A stretch of DNA of 64,000 nt from Gemella sp. GL1 (GTDB lineage: Bacteria; Bacillota; Bacilli; Staphylococcales; Gemellaceae): positions 62,001 to 126,000 of the forward strand of contig NZ_JACBYB010000021.1 of NCBI RefSeq assembly GCF_013415365.1, read 5' to 3'. Both the position numbers and the translations under genes were made by a program. Of the stretch, positions 54,138 through 64,000 are shown one piece after another. Numbering within the stretch: the stretch's first letter is position 1; each line of letters starts with the position of its first letter. The notes under the pieces were generated by a model, which made no database searches, was not told the origin of the DNA, and worked only from the letters and a program-made list of their open reading frames with translations.

Positions 54138-55652
54138 TTATTTTATTAAGTTTTCTTTCTTCAAATACTCACGTGCTACTGTTTCTGCTGATTTGCCTTC
54201 CACATCAACCGCATAGTTCATCCGAGTCATCTCTTCAGTATTAATCTTGCCCTCTAGTTGGCTGAGAACCGATTCAAGTTCTGGATATTTCTCCAGCGTT
54301 TTTTGAGACAATAAGGGAGCAGCTTGATAAGGTGGAAAGAGTTTTTTGTCGTCCTCAAGAACTTTGAGTTCATAACTTACCAACTTACTATCTGTCGAAT
54401 AAACATCTACAATCTGCACCTCATTATTTTTTATGGCTTCATAACGTAAGGCAGGTTCCATAGTTTTGACATTAAGATTAAGACCATAATTCTTTCGTAG
54501 ACCAATATTGCCATCTTCTCGGTCGTTAAACTCCAAAGAAAATCCTGCAATAGCTGACGATTGCAGCTTAGCCAAATCTGAAATGCTCTCAATCCCCTTT
54601 GCACTAGCATAATCCTCCCTAACTGCTAAAGCATAGGTATCTTGAAAGGCTGTTGGTTTCAAATAAACCAGTCCATCCTGTGCCAATATCTCATTCTTAG
54701 CATAGTTGTAGACTTCCTCAGGACTCTTGGATAAAGCTGCCGGAGGATTGTTCAAAAGCGTAGTCGTAATGGTTCCTGAAAATTCTGGATATATATCAAT
54801 AGATCCCGATTTGAGAGCCTCATAGAGAAAGGATGTTTTACCAAAATTTGGCTTAAGTTCAACAGATATATCCGTCTTTTCCTCAATCAAGAGTTTATAA
54901 AGATTAATAAGAATTTCTGGTTCCGCCCCCAATTTTCCAGCAATAAGTAGTTTTTTAGGTTGACTCTGATTAAGCGGGATATAGCTAGCTCCGACAGCAA
55001 AGAGTGCTAACAAAAGAGCCAACAAAATACTCCTTGGCTTCTTATCCTGCAAAAACTTGATGATAGAACCAAAAAGAATAGCCAAAATAGCCGACGATAG
55101 TGCCCCAATCAAAATCAGAGCCGAATCATTTCGGTCAATCCCTAGGAGAATAAAGGAACCTAGACCTCCTGCACCGACCAAGGCCGCAAGAGTTGCTGTT
55201 CCGATAATCATAATGGATGCCGTTCGAATACCTGCCATGAGGATAGGCATAGCCAGAGCCAACTCAAATTTACGAAGTTTTTCAAGTTTGGTCATTCCAA
55301 AAGCAGTTGCCGCCTCTTTTAGTGAAGGATCAATTTCCGAAAGACCAGTCATTGTTCCCTGTAAAATAGGAAAAATAGCATATATGACTAAGGCCACTAC
55401 CGCAGGCAAGGTTCCAATACCCATAAAAGGTATGAATAGTCCCAAGAGCGCTAAAGAAGGAATTGTCTGAAAAACTCCTGTTACTTGCAAGCTCCACTCA
55501 CTCAGCTTTCTATTGTTTGACAAGACTAAACCAAGTGGTACCGCAATGACTATAGCAATAATCAAAGCAAGTAGAGAGATCCTCAGGTGTTCAAAGAGGG
55601 CGATCAGCCAGTCCTCCTTACGTTCTAAAAAACTTGTAATCAACTGATCCAT
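54138..55652 (-). CDS. egtU: Fused ABC permease/substrate-binding protein, EgtU/OpuB type
   Basis: 504 residues. Residues 1-210: permease with helices and docking loop [37 protein letters not shown]. After one more helix (~205-225), residues ~232-504 form an OpuAC-type binding domain: [62 protein letters not shown], and [33 protein letters not shown]. The layout and wording match the pneumococcal EgtU, an ergothioneine importer; older annotations call this choline/betaine uptake. Base composition is visibly richer in GC than neighbours. Confidence 0.75.
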   Translation of the reverse strand: MDQLITSFLERKEDWLIALFEHLRISLLALIIAIVIAVPLGLVLSNNRKLSEWSLQVTGVFQTIPSLALLGLFIPFMGIGTLPAVVALVIYAIFPILQGTMTGLSEIDPSLKEAATAFGMTKLEKLRKFELALAMPILMAGIRTASIMIIGTATLAALVGAGGLGSFILLGIDRNDSALILIGALSSAILAILFGSIIKFLQDKKPRSILLALLLALFAVGASYIPLNQSQPKKLLIAGKLGAEPEILINLYKLLIEEKTDISVELKPNFGKTSFLYEALKSGSIDIYPEFSGTITTTLLNNPPAALSKSPEEVYNYAKNEILAQDGLVYLKPTAFQDTYALAVREDYASAKGIESISDLAKLQSSAIAGFSLEFNDREDGNIGLRKNYGLNLNVKTMEPALRYEAIKNNEVQIVDVYSTDSKLVSYELKVLEDDKKLFPPYQAAPLLSQKTLEKYPELESVLSQLEGKINTEEMTRMNYAVDVEGKSAETVAREYLKKENLIK

Positions 55653-56383
55653 TATACACCTCCTCTATTTTTTATAAACTCGCTGACAAAATCATTAGTA
55701 GGCTGCTTACTTAACTCCTCAGGTGTCCCTAATTGAACCACTTGTCCTGCCTTCATTAAACAGATACGGTCTGCCAGTTTGACCGCCTCGTCCATATCGT
55801 GGGTAACAAAGACTATTGTCATAGCAAATTCCTCATGTAAATCCTTAATCAAATCTTGAAGCTGAGTCTTGCTGATAGGATCAAGAGCCGAGAAAGGTTC
55901 GTCCATCAATAAAAGCTTTGGATTAGCAATAATGGCACGAAGAATACTAACACGTTGACGTTCCCCTCCTGATAAATCTTGAGGCATGCGCGATAAATAT
56001 TGTTCAGGATCTAATCCAACCTTGTCCAAAAGCTGACGCGTTTTTGCTAAAGTTTCATCTTTGCTCATACCTTTCATCTCAGGAATAAGGGCAATATTTT
56101 CAGCTACTGTCAAATTAGGAAAGAGGGCAATCTGTTGCAAAACATAGCCCGTTTCCAGACGTAATTTCCTTAGATCATAATCCTTCAGACGCTTATTTTG
56201 AAAAAATATATCGCCATCCGTTTGTTCAATTAGGCGGTTAAGCAGCTTAAGAGTCGTAGTTTTTCCACTACCACTTGGACCAATCAAAACGAAAAATTCT
56301 CCTTCTTTTATAGTAAAATTCAAATCATTTAATATGAATCCATTGACCGAAGAGGTCAGTGACACATTCCTATACTCAATCAT
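55652..56383 (-). CDS. egtV: ABC transporter ATPase, EgtV/OpuBA type
   Basis: 243 residues. Walker [19 protein letters not shown] near 33, [23 protein letters not shown], signature [20 protein letters not shown], Walker [17 protein letters not shown], and H-loop [20 protein letters not shown]. No CBS domains, unlike betaine OpuAA proteins. Its TAA overlaps the ATG of the fused permease by one base. Same raised GC as its partner. First gene of this short operon. Confidence 0.8.
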   Translation of the reverse strand: MIEYRNVSLTSSVNGFILNDLNFTIKEGEFFVLIGPSGSGKTTTLKLLNRLIEQTDGDIFFQNKRLKDYDLRKLRLETGYVLQQIALFPNLTVAENIALIPEMKGMSKDETLAKTRQLLDKVGLDPEQYLSRMPQDLSGGERQRVSILRAIIANPKLLLMDEPFSALDPISKTQLQDLIKDLHEEFAMTIVFVTHDMDEAVKLADRICLMKAGQVVQLGTPEELSKQPTNDFVSEFIKNRGGV

Positions 56384-56663
56384 CTTTTTCTCCTTTATCT
56401 TCTAATTATCACACACCGAAAATTCAAGATATTTTCAATGCTTTTATATTTTCAAATCTACTTTTTCAGCCGCTTTCTATCCTAGATTTGACTGATATTA
56501 ATAGAGTATTTCTTCGTAAATTTTTCCCTATCGTTAAATAAAAAATCTTTCTTAGTTAAAGTTACCTATTTCTAAGTTCTCCTCATCATTCTTCTTTTAA
56601 TAAAACAAAAATCATAAAGGCTATAAACCCTTATGACTTTCATATATGATTTTTATAATTGTC

Positions 56664-57152
56664 CTATAGCACCTTAAGATAATCAAAGGCAATTCGTTGA
56701 GTTTTATCCTGTAAATATACAGTTCCACATTTCATAAATCCATTTTTTTGAATCAAATATTTCATGACTTCATTATTCTCGTGAGTATCAATTCTAAGGT
56801 GGGGGCTTTGTTCCTTGCAATAATTAATGCATTTTGTAAATATACCTTTTTCTATTCCATCGCTTGCGATTCTGTGAATTGCACTATAAGGGGAATCAGA
56901 CCTCCAAGAACCATTCTCTATATTCTCATAAGAGGAATCTTTTCCTGGAATAAAAGCAAATACTCCACGAATTAAATCTTGTTTTACATAAACATAAAGT
57001 TGTTGTTTTTCAATGTCATTTTTAAGAATCTCTTCAGATGGGTATGTGGCTCCCCATTGGGATGAATTTCCATTATCAGCCATAAATTTTCTTGCTATTT
57101 CATATATCTCTAGAATAGAAGGTAAATCCTGTGAGTTTGCTCTCCTTATCAT
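56664..57152 (-). CDS. GNAT-family N-acetyltransferase
   Basis: 162 residues. MIRRANSQDLPSILEIYEIARKFMADNG start, a VRGVFAF-type strand, the acetyl-CoA loop region SAIHRIASDGIEKGIFTKCINYC near 100, and LRIDTHENNEVMKYLIQKNGFMKCGTVYL near the end. Substrate unknown. RBS AGGAGA. A weak hairpin (56612-56635) follows. Confidence 0.85.
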   Translation of the reverse strand: MIRRANSQDLPSILEIYEIARKFMADNGNSSQWGATYPSEEILKNDIEKQQLYVYVKQDLIRGVFAFIPGKDSSYENIENGSWRSDSPYSAIHRIASDGIEKGIFTKCINYCKEQSPHLRIDTHENNEVMKYLIQKNGFMKCGTVYLQDKTQRIAFDYLKVL

Positions 57153-57316
57153 TTTTTCTCCTTTATTTACTATTTTAGGTATTTATTTACACTATATCTG
57201 TAGTAATCTTTAAGGATATTATACAATACCTATTTTGTTATTACAAGTAAGGCTAGTTGCTTCACAGGCAGTCTTTTAGCTACCGTCTTAAAGTACTCTG
57301 CTAGCTTCAACTAAAA

Positions 57317-57343
57317 AGCCTCGTCTCCAAGGCTTTTATAATA
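57317..57343 (-). terminator. Terminator in the 57.2-57.45 kb gap
   Basis: AAAAGCCT/AGGCTTTT stem with T5 on the minus strand. The rest of this 300-base gap has no convincing gene. It ends the decayed gene to its right. Confidence 0.6.
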
Positions 57344-57452
57344 CTTTCGTTCTAAATTTTCTTTTAGTTTATTGTCATCAACACTACACACTCAACATGA
57401 ATTAAGTTACTAGTATAGATGACATTAACTTTTCTTGTATGAGGAAATGTGT

Positions 57453-58255
57453 CTACCCTTTTCCAACATATTCTATCCTAACGTCATTAAAATATATAGA
57501 GTATAAATTTCTTTTTTCAAATTCAAATAATCTTACTACTTCCGTGGTTTCTTGTGAAGAAATAATATCAGTAGAAGACCACGTAAACCTCGTAATACTA
57601 TCATAGAAAAATCTTACTTCAAACTTTCTTTTAGGATAAATCATATTCCTTTTCAAAGGTGTAGATTTATTTAAATTACAATAATCTATTACTTCTTGTC
57701 CAATTACCCTTAAAGCTACATAAACTGGATTATTTTCAATTTTTACTCCATTATAAGTCGTTATTCCTAAAGAATTATATTTTACTAAATTTGCATATTT
57801 CTTGGGTAACTCAACATCTAGATGTGCTCCCCCTTCTTTATTAGCAACATATAAAACTATGTCTTTTCGAGAAAATACATTCTTTTATCATCGAAAATAA
57901 CTTGATTCCACCAATCTTCAAAGTCATAATAAAACATCCTTTTGGGTGGATCAAAATTAGGTATGAATCTCACTCCCTCATTATCTGATTGTACAGCTAA
58001 TAATATCCAAGTACTTACAAAATTTGTTGGTAAATATAAATCACTCAAAGACTTAAAATATAATTTATAATTTAATAAATTATAAATCGACTTAGATTTA
58101 TTAGTTTCATGAAACATAACTCTCAGTGTCTGAGCTAATCTAATCGCTTCGTTAATGTTCCCATCATCAAAAGTTTTAATAGACGTTTTTAGAAAAACTA
58201 TTTGATTTTCCCAGTTCTCTTCAATTTCCATATATCTTCTATTGTATTTTGCCAT
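57453..58255 (-). pseudogene. Frameshifted 267-residue gene, unknown family
   Basis: The first frame (from 58255) runs to FDDKRMYFLEKT and stops at 57857. Adding one T to the T tract near 57866 gives MYFSRKDIVLYVANKEGGAHLDVELPKKY and stays open to the natural end RIEYVGKG at 57453, for 804 bases in total, a whole number of codons. Notable residues: DWWNQVIF, GGAHLD, and several aromatic strands. No signal or membrane segment. I do not recognise the family. One-base lesion in a homopolymer. Confidence 0.75.
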
Positions 58256-58297
58256 AAATAAATTTAACCTCTAACCTCGCAACAATACTAACTTATC

Positions 58298-58603
58298 CTA
58301 TTTAATCATCTTCTCTTTATCTGATTGAAATTTTACAGATTCCTCAAAGGCTTCTTCATAACTATATTTATTTTTATCATAAAAATAAAAGTGTTTAGTT
58401 TTATTATCATATCCATACCCAATATCTTTATTTGCTATTTCTTTTAATGCCTCCACTATTTCACTACAATATGTTTTACATGTTTTTGAACCTAGTTTTT
58501 CAAATTGGCTTTCAAAAATTATTCCGTTTTTTACTATTTCGACTCCAATATCAACTAAGGTTACCCCTAAATAATATTTTAAACTTTCTTGTGTTCGATT
58601 CAT
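58298..58603 (-). CDS. 101-residue protein, unknown
   Basis: Begins MNRTQESLKYYLGVTLVDIG and ends in a lysine-rich tail; soluble, three cysteines. AGGAGG lies nine bases upstream of the ATG, a strong site. Lies among decayed genes on the same strand, between two broken ones, and could be part of the same small operon. Family not recognised; an immunity or antitoxin-like role is possible only by context. Confidence 0.55.
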   Translation of the reverse strand: MNRTQESLKYYLGVTLVDIGVEIVKNGIIFESQFEKLGSKTCKTYCSEIVEALKEIANKDIGYGYDNKTKHFYFYDKNKYSYEEAFEESVKFQSDKEKMIK

Positions 58604-58654
58604 TACTAGTGCCTCCTGATTTTTACAATTTTATATAACATATTTTATTATACT

Positions 58655-59403
58655 TCAAACATCTCTTTTTAATGAATAATTAATCACTTTAATTATTATT
58701 AATCCATAATCAATCAAAAATTCTTTTTGCTTCTCTGTATAACTATTTCTTTCTACTAATGCAGCACTGTTGCATGCCTAAAACAATGTAGTTTTTTTCT
58801 AAATATTTTTATACTCTCATCAGAAATAAATTCCATACATATTTCTGAGTAATCCAACTCTACAAATTTCCCTTCTTTATTTTAATAAATTCTCGATTAA
58901 ATTAGCTATTTCTGATAATCTCTCATCCATTGACATTTCTTCAAAAGATGCCTGACGAGTAGATATTTCAATAAATTTCTGTTTAAGAGACTCTTCAATA
59001 TCTACATTAATATTTTTTGAACAAATTTTAATTCTTCAATATACAATTTTCGTTTCGCATACCATACAGTAAGATTATCATCTCTATTTTCTTTTATAAG
59101 TCTATTACGTATATCAGTATATACAAAATCAAGAGGTTCTTCTGGTGGTCTAGCAAATAGTCTAGGAAATTCTTGTATTTCATATCCTAATTTATATAAG
59201 TAATATATTAGAAGATAAAACAAGCATTTGTTCTCAGCTGTCTCAAACATCATCTCTGGCTGACACAATTTTTTAAATTGAATAATTGCTTCCTCTGCAT
59301 CATATATCTCGAAGGTTTTTTCTATTTCTGCAATCATAGTATAAAATTTATAATAATATTCTTGTTCATCAATATTGTCTAAGTAAAATTTCCTGATATC
59401 CAC
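58655..59403 (-). pseudogene. 249-residue gene broken by three homopolymer indels
   Basis: From MDIRKFYLDNIDEQ the first frame ends at 59002. One A added near 59013 gives ELKICSKNINVDIEESL..FIEISTRQASFEEM and ANLIENLL; one A removed near 58882 gives NKEGKFVELDYSEICMEF..FRKKLHCFRHA; one A added near 58782 gives NSAALVERNSYTEKQKEFLIDYGL and end KRDV at 58655. The repaired length is 250 codons exactly, which supports one original gene. Helical, soluble, no known motif. Confidence 0.65.
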
Positions 59404-59514
59404 TTTTGATCCTCTTATATATTTAGTCTATTTTTATATCATTTCAGCTGTAAAGAAAAAGCATATAAATTTTATATGCCCTCCTAATATTTTTTATCAA
59501 TTATTGTTCTTAAA

Positions 59515-60399
59515 TTATATATCTGATATAAATTCTATTAATCCCCAAAGGATTCTATGCTTTTTTCTATTGGAGTCTTTTATATAGATATAGCCACCCC
59601 AGCAGACATTACATGTTTCCAAAATCCCTTTCTTCTTTTTAATATATAATAATTTATATTTCATGTTCCTTACTACATCTTCTTTAAAATCTGGTTTGAA
59701 TTTCTTTAACTTTTTTTGTTTTTTTAATTTTCGCTCTAATTTCATGTTTTTATACTCTAAAACTTCTTTCAAATATCTATATACATTTTGTTTATCTTTT
59801 AGGTTACTTGTATTATTAAAAATTGGAAATTCTATTCGCTTATAAATTTCAATTATAAATATAGCAGTTACTAAAAGTATCACTATTATGTATGGGAGCG
59901 TTTGGGTGAAATCCTCTGAATTTCTTATGTAAACAATTATAAACGGTACAGGTGTTAATATAGCTACTAGCTTATCTACTCTATTTCTATTTATATTTAT
60001 TATAATTTTAATTTCATCTTCTAATTCTGTTACCGTGTGTTCAATAAGTCTTTTAAAAGATTTCTTAGGTTCAAGGATTTTATATTCGTTATCAAAGGCA
60101 CTATAATACTTTTTATATTTATTTTTATATTCAATTAGTATCGTCTTAGTGTCTCTCGAACGATTAAACAATATAGCAAGAGTAATTAGCGAAATAAACA
60201 TTATAAAACCTGATATAATACTGTCAATTTTATCTTCATTAATATTGCTAGCCTTTATGCTAAAAATAAAATATATATATGATATAAAAAAGACTATTGT
60301 AAAAAATATCCCCCATTTTTCTCGTGTTGTGAATTTCTTCCGATTTTCTTTTAAAAATTCTAAGGTAAATTTGTAAATATTAAATGATAAATTCGTCAC
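59515..60399 (-). CDS. Four-helix membrane protein, unknown
   Basis: 294 residues. Two membrane helices near 30-50 and 60-80, a charged cytoplasmic stretch with helices (80-145), two more membrane helices near 145-162 and 168-188, then a very basic tail (KLERKLKKQKKLKKFKP) and CNVCWGGYIYIK near the end. RBS AGGAGAAAA. Intact, unlike its neighbours. Family not recognised. The two-plus-two membrane layout could anchor an effector at the membrane, but nothing in the sequence proves a function. Confidence 0.6.
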   Translation of the reverse strand: MTNLSFNIYKFTLEFLKENRKKFTTREKWGIFFTIVFFISYIYFIFSIKASNINEDKIDSIISGFIMFISLITLAILFNRSRDTKTILIEYKNKYKKYYSAFDNEYKILEPKKSFKRLIEHTVTELEDEIKIIININRNRVDKLVAILTPVPFIIVYIRNSEDFTQTLPYIIVILLVTAIFIIEIYKRIEFPIFNNTSNLKDKQNVYRYLKEVLEYKNMKLERKLKKQKKLKKFKPDFKEDVVRNMKYKLLYIKKKKGILETCNVCWGGYIYIKDSNRKKHRILWGLIEFISDI

Positions 60400-60539
60400 T
60401 TTTTTCTCCTATTTATTTTATTTAGTGTAGCTAATTCCATATTTTTAATCTAACAATATCAATGATAAAATTTTATTTTACATTATATCATATTCAATAT
60501 TATTTCAATACAAAAAAGCATATAAAGTTTTATATATCT

Positions 60540-62008
60540 TTATATGCTTATTATCTTACTATCTTTAAATTCTACAGTAAGTTTTTCTCTATTTATTTCT
60601 ATTTTATCTATTAGTCTTTTAACCAAATCATCACTATATTCTGTTATACCTTGATTTCCTATCTCTTCTAAATATTCTTGTATAACCCTTAGTCTTATAT
60701 CAATATTTCTTCTGTTTTCTGATTTTAATATTATGTTTTGTTTTTGAGTTCGCAGTTCCCTTAGCTCTTTCTCTGGTTCAGCGTAATCTTTTCCTTTCTT
60801 CGCAAAATCCACTAGCTCATTTTGTAAAATATACATTTTTTCTTCTAACTTTTCAATTTCTTTTTTACTATCTTCTCCTAAAACCGATTCTATATTCTTT
60901 TGTAATGTTCCTAGTAGTTCTTTTTGATTTATTGAATAGTTATTTATCGCTTCTAATATTTTATTATGAAGGATTTCTTCTTTTATTGTTTCTGCGTGAC
61001 ATGATTCTGGACCTTTTTCTATTCTTGTTAAACATCTCCATACTACTTCTTTTTGTCCTCTATTTTTCCAAGTTACTCTTCTATATATATTCCCGCAGTT
61101 AGAACATTTCACTTTATTGGTTAATACATATAATGAGCTATGGCATCTTTTATTTTTACTAGATCTTTTCTTTAACTGCTCCTGCACCTGCAAAAATATA
61201 TCTTTTGGAATTATAGCTTCATGGCTATTTTCAACATAATACTGAGGAACTGCTCCATCATTCTTTATCCTTTTCTTATTTAAAAAGTCAACTGTATATG
61301 TTTTTTGCAGTAATGCATCTCCCATATATTTCTCATTTGTTAGTATTTGTTTTATGTTAGACGCATTCCATTTTTTATTTTATCTTTTTCTAAGTTTTCT
61401 TTAATTTTTGCCCAACTCTTTCCCTCTAAGTATTCTCTATATATTCTTTTTACTACTTCTGCTTCTTCTTTTTTTATTACTAATTTTCCAGTTTCGTCTT
61501 TCGTATATCCTAGGTATCTGTTACGATTAAACATTACTTCTCCTTTTTGAAATCTATACTGCAGGCCTAGTTTTACGTTTTGTGATAGGGATTGACTTTC
61601 TTGTTGAGCTAATGATGCCATTATTGTAAGTAATACTTCTCCTTTTGCATCATTTGTGTTTATGTTTTCTTTTTCAAAGTATACTGATATATTTAATGAT
61701 TTTAATTCTCTTATGTATTTTAAACGGTCTAGTGTATTTCTGGCAAATCTACTTATTGATTTTGTTATTATTAAATCTATATTTCCTTTTTTGCATTCAG
61801 TAGTCATTCTATTAAATTCTTCTCGTTTTTTTGTATTAGTTCCACTTATTCCATAATCTGCGTATATTCCTGCTAGTTACCATTTGGGATTATTTTTTAT
61901 GTAGTTTGTGTAGTGTTCTATCTGCATTTCGTAACTACTTGCTTGTTCTTCTGTATCTGTTGATACTCTGCAGTATGCGGCAACTCGTAATTTTGATATC
62001 TCTTCATC
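60540..62008 (-). pseudogene. Decayed large serine recombinase (copy B)
   Basis: Catalytic start [21 protein letters not shown] keeps the serine, but a TAA at 61877-61879 replaces the usual Glu in [15 protein letters not shown]. The resolvase part continues to 61352 ([29 protein letters not shown]), then a frameshift or small deletion separates IKNGMRLT from [23 protein letters not shown]. The rest, to 60540, has the zinc ribbon (VKCSNCGNIY...CLTRIEKGPESC) and coiled coil. There is no own start: the frame runs in from copy A without a stop. Confidence 0.85.
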
Positions 62009-63073
62009 TTTTATATATTTTATAGTACATTTTTCTTTCTCTTTTATTCTTCCTGAACAAGTCCAGGCTATGTAGCTTGGATTATAGTGATGTCTTCTTT
62101 TAAAACTTTTTCTGCAGGAACTACATTTTATCTTTCCTGAAAATTCATATCTTTCTTTATATTTTTCTTTACTTAGATGACTTCTTTTCTTTTCTGAATT
62201 TTCTTAAATTAGTTTTTGAACTTTTTCAAATTTTTCTTTTGAGATTATTGCTGGATGATGATTTTCTATTAGATATTGGTCTCTCTCTCCTTTATTTTTC
62301 CTTGTTTTGTAGTCTTCATCTGTGTATGTTTTCTGAAGGAGTAAATCTCCTGTGTAGTTTATATTTTTAAGTATTTCTGTTATTGTTCTTTCTTTCCAAC
62401 TTTTTTCCCGATTTTTATTAGGGTATTTTTTGTTTAAATATTTTTCTATGGACCAAGTCCCCATTCCCTGTAAGTATAATTCATAGATTTTTTCTACATA
62501 CTTTGACTCCTCTTCATTTATTATCATATTATCTTTATATTTTTTATATCCAAAGGCTGGTGTTGATACTATATATCTGCCTGTTTCAAACCTCTTTTTT
62601 ATTGACTATTTTATATTCTTAGAGTGTGATCTTGATTCATCTTCAGCTAGTGATGATAATATTGTAAGCATGACTTCTCCATCCATACTTTGTGTATTTA
62701 TATTTTCTTTTTCAAAGTATAGAGCAAGACCTAATTCTTGTAACTTTCTTACAATACTTAAACAATCTCTAGTATTTCTTGCTAATCTGCTTATTGATTT
62801 TGTTACTACTAAATCTATATTTTTATCTTCACTATCTTTTATTAGTTCCTGCAAACCTTCTATTTTATCTATACTAGTTCCACTTACCCCCTGATCTGAA
62901 TAAATTTTTACTAGTTTCCAATTATTGTGTTTTGATATTAATCTTTCAAAATGTTCTTTTTGATTTATAAAGCTATTTTCTTGCTCAAGAGACTTTGTGG
63001 ATACTCTTATGTATGCCGCAACTTTTACCTCTTTTGCCTTTTCTTTTGTTTCAGTTTTAGTAATTTTTCTCAA
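62009..63073 (-). pseudogene. Decayed large serine recombinase (copy A), fused to copy B
   Basis: TTG start at 63073 with AAGGAGG six bases upstream. KVAAYIRVSTKSLEQENSF keeps the catalytic serine. A TAG at 62606-62608 (Trp expected before SIKKRFETG) and a TAA at 62204-62206 (after FEKVQKLI) interrupt the frame, which then continues to a zinc ribbon [25 protein letters not shown] and TIKYIKDEE. At that point it joins [13 protein letters not shown] of copy B in frame. The expected coiled coil is gone, so a deletion fused the two tandem genes. Confidence 0.82.
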
Positions 63074-63129
63074 ATCTATTCCTCCTTTTCACTAGTATAT
63101 TGCCCTATAAGTCCATATATATCAAATAT

Positions 63130-63333
63130 TTACGGCATTATTTTATATAGGTATGGTTTGAATTTTTTCTGATTCTCTTTCCTTATTTTTCTATATTCTT
63201 TTAAACTTATTTCCCCTAAGATAAATAAATCTCCTATTATCTTTTGAGATAGTATGTAGATTAGTTCATTTTTTATATTTATATTTTCTTTATTTTTAAT
63301 TTTTAATACTTTTTCTGATTTTTTCACTTTCAT
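63130..63333 (-). CDS. 67-residue lysine-rich protein upstream of the recombinases
   Basis: Begins MKVKKSEKVLKIKNKENINI; ends FKPYLYKIMP. One short hydrophobic stretch (LIYILSQKIIGDLFILG) that is probably amphipathic, then an EISLKEYRKIRKENQKKF helix resembling SHOCT-like tails. GGAGGA lies six bases upstream. Small genes of this size often precede recombinase genes on integrative elements; role inferred from context. Confidence 0.5.
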   Translation of the reverse strand: MKVKKSEKVLKIKNKENINIKNELIYILSQKIIGDLFILGEISLKEYRKIRKENQKKFKPYLYKIMP

Positions 63334-63396
63334 ATTTTATCCTCCCTCAATACTTAAGGGACAATTATTAATATTTTAGTAAATTTTTTCATAAAT

Positions 63397-63440
63397 AAAA
63401 AAACTAGCCTAGATTTTTGTCTCTAAGCTAGTTTTTCTTG
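63397..63440 (-). terminator. Hairpin between the FtsX-like and 67-residue genes
   Basis: AAAAACTAGC/GCTAGTTTTT stem with inner CTAGAT-like repeat; T-runs on both strands. Similar to the hairpin at 53866. Confidence 0.6.
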
Positions 63441-63571
63441 TGTAGATTTCTTTTACTTCTTATTCTTACACCTTATCAAATATTTATCTGGTCATTATTG
63501 CTTCATACAATACTTATTTTATTGTTAATTCTTCCGTTATATAATGTTTTTCCATAAAAAGTAATCTCCCC

Positions 63572-64000
63572 TTAATGATCAAAAACAAATCTTTTGAAAA
63601 TAGTTTTATATATAATTAATAAAACTATTAGAGATAAAATTAACACGCCGTAAATCATAAAAATTAAATTTACTTTTAAAGTTAAGGATAAAAGTAATGC
63701 ACTATATGTATATATCATTATTGAAAAAATTATAATTCCAGAGAAAACTATGTATATCTCTCCTGTTGTTAGTTTTTTTATTTTTTCTAAAGAAATGCCT
63801 ATATTTCTTAAAATTTGAATTTCTGTTTTTCTTTCTTCTAAACTTAAAATCATTAAATTAAGTAAATTTATCACGAATATAAGCAAAATAAAATTATTCA
63901 AAAATAGTAAAGCATAATAAATTAGATTATAGAATAGTATATTTTCATTAATAATATCCTTCGTATAGATTCCCTCTAAACTTGTATAGGAACTTACATA
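63572..64000 (-). CDS. FtsX-like ABC permease, C-terminal part
   Basis: The frame is open from the right edge to a stop at 63572, about 142 codons. Three membrane helices and the FtsX signature ILSLEERKTEIQILRNIGISLEKIKKL between the first and second; ends in a basic tail FKRFVFDH. This is the last domain of a MacB/FtsX-type permease whose start and ATPase lie outside the window. Such pairs often export peptides or lipids; not decidable here. Confidence 0.75.
   Translation of the reverse strand, partial: YVSSYTSLEGIYTKDIINENILFYNLIYYALLFLNNFILLIFVINLLNLMILSLEERKTEIQILRNIGISLEKIKKLTTGEIYIVFSGIIIFSIMIYTYSALLLSLTLKVNLIFMIYGVLILSLIVLLIIYKTIFKRFVFDH

Noticed and set aside
57235-57312. A short minus-strand frame reading LAEYFKTVAKRLPVKQ as the end of a transposase
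   Set aside because: Only about 24 codons, lies beyond a terminator, and no other transposase sequence or terminal repeat is nearby; chance is enough.

Overview
The window is AT-rich, tightly packed Firmicute DNA. Gene content and protein character (ctsR-clpC-radA without mcsAB, fused EgtU-type transporter, trehalose PTS, two Opp systems, T-box control) suggest a Gemella-like oral or mucosal commensal. That genus call is inference from recall, not from a search.

Layout. 0-1.9 kb: an aromatic amino acid type ABC uptake operon (trpX plus the start of its permease) read leftward, preceded by a decayed second trpX and a long structured leader with a Tyr-Tyr-Tyr mini-ORF. 1.85-7 kb: housekeeping leftward block (S1-domain protein, transketolase, recR, ybaB, dnaX). 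7.1-7.6 kb: a free-standing transcription unit for a 35-residue, nine-cysteine peptide with its own promoter, folded leader and terminator. 7.8-10.8 kb: trkA-trkH potassium uptake. 10.9-15.3 kb: ctsR-clpC-radA with a CtsR operator. 15.4-18 kb: polar amino acid ABC operon under a T-box with one specifier domain and two antiterminator/terminator modules. 18.1-20.6 kb: lysS, then a secreted EndoU-type nuclease and its probable immunity gene. 20.6-31.8 kb: ChrA-type transporter, a first Opp/Nik-like ABC operon, a membrane esterase, a PTS permease and a CapA-like protein. 32-36 kb: treR and treP-treC. 36.2-39.1 kb: a PLD-helicase-DUF3427 protein.

After 39 kb the genome is more disturbed. An ABC exporter is truncated exactly where a 53-bp double-hairpin element begins; an inverted copy of that element lies 6 kb away, next to a dead serine recombinase, and the second Opp operon sits between the two copies. 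An ordinary block follows: ydcF-like gene, serCAB, a GyrI-like protein, a fused EgtU-type permease/binding protein with its ATPase (visibly higher GC, probably from a streptococcus), and an acetyltransferase. From 57.4 kb to the end lie decayed accessory genes: two unknown genes broken by single-base homopolymer indels, a membrane protein, two serine recombinase genes fused head to tail and carrying stop codons, and the end of an FtsX-like permease.

The most interesting signals are the nine-cysteine peptide unit, the Tyr-codon attenuator, the half-duplicated T-box, the EndoU toxin/immunity pair, and the inverted hairpin elements with the broken recombinase array. No tRNA, rRNA or CRISPR array was seen.
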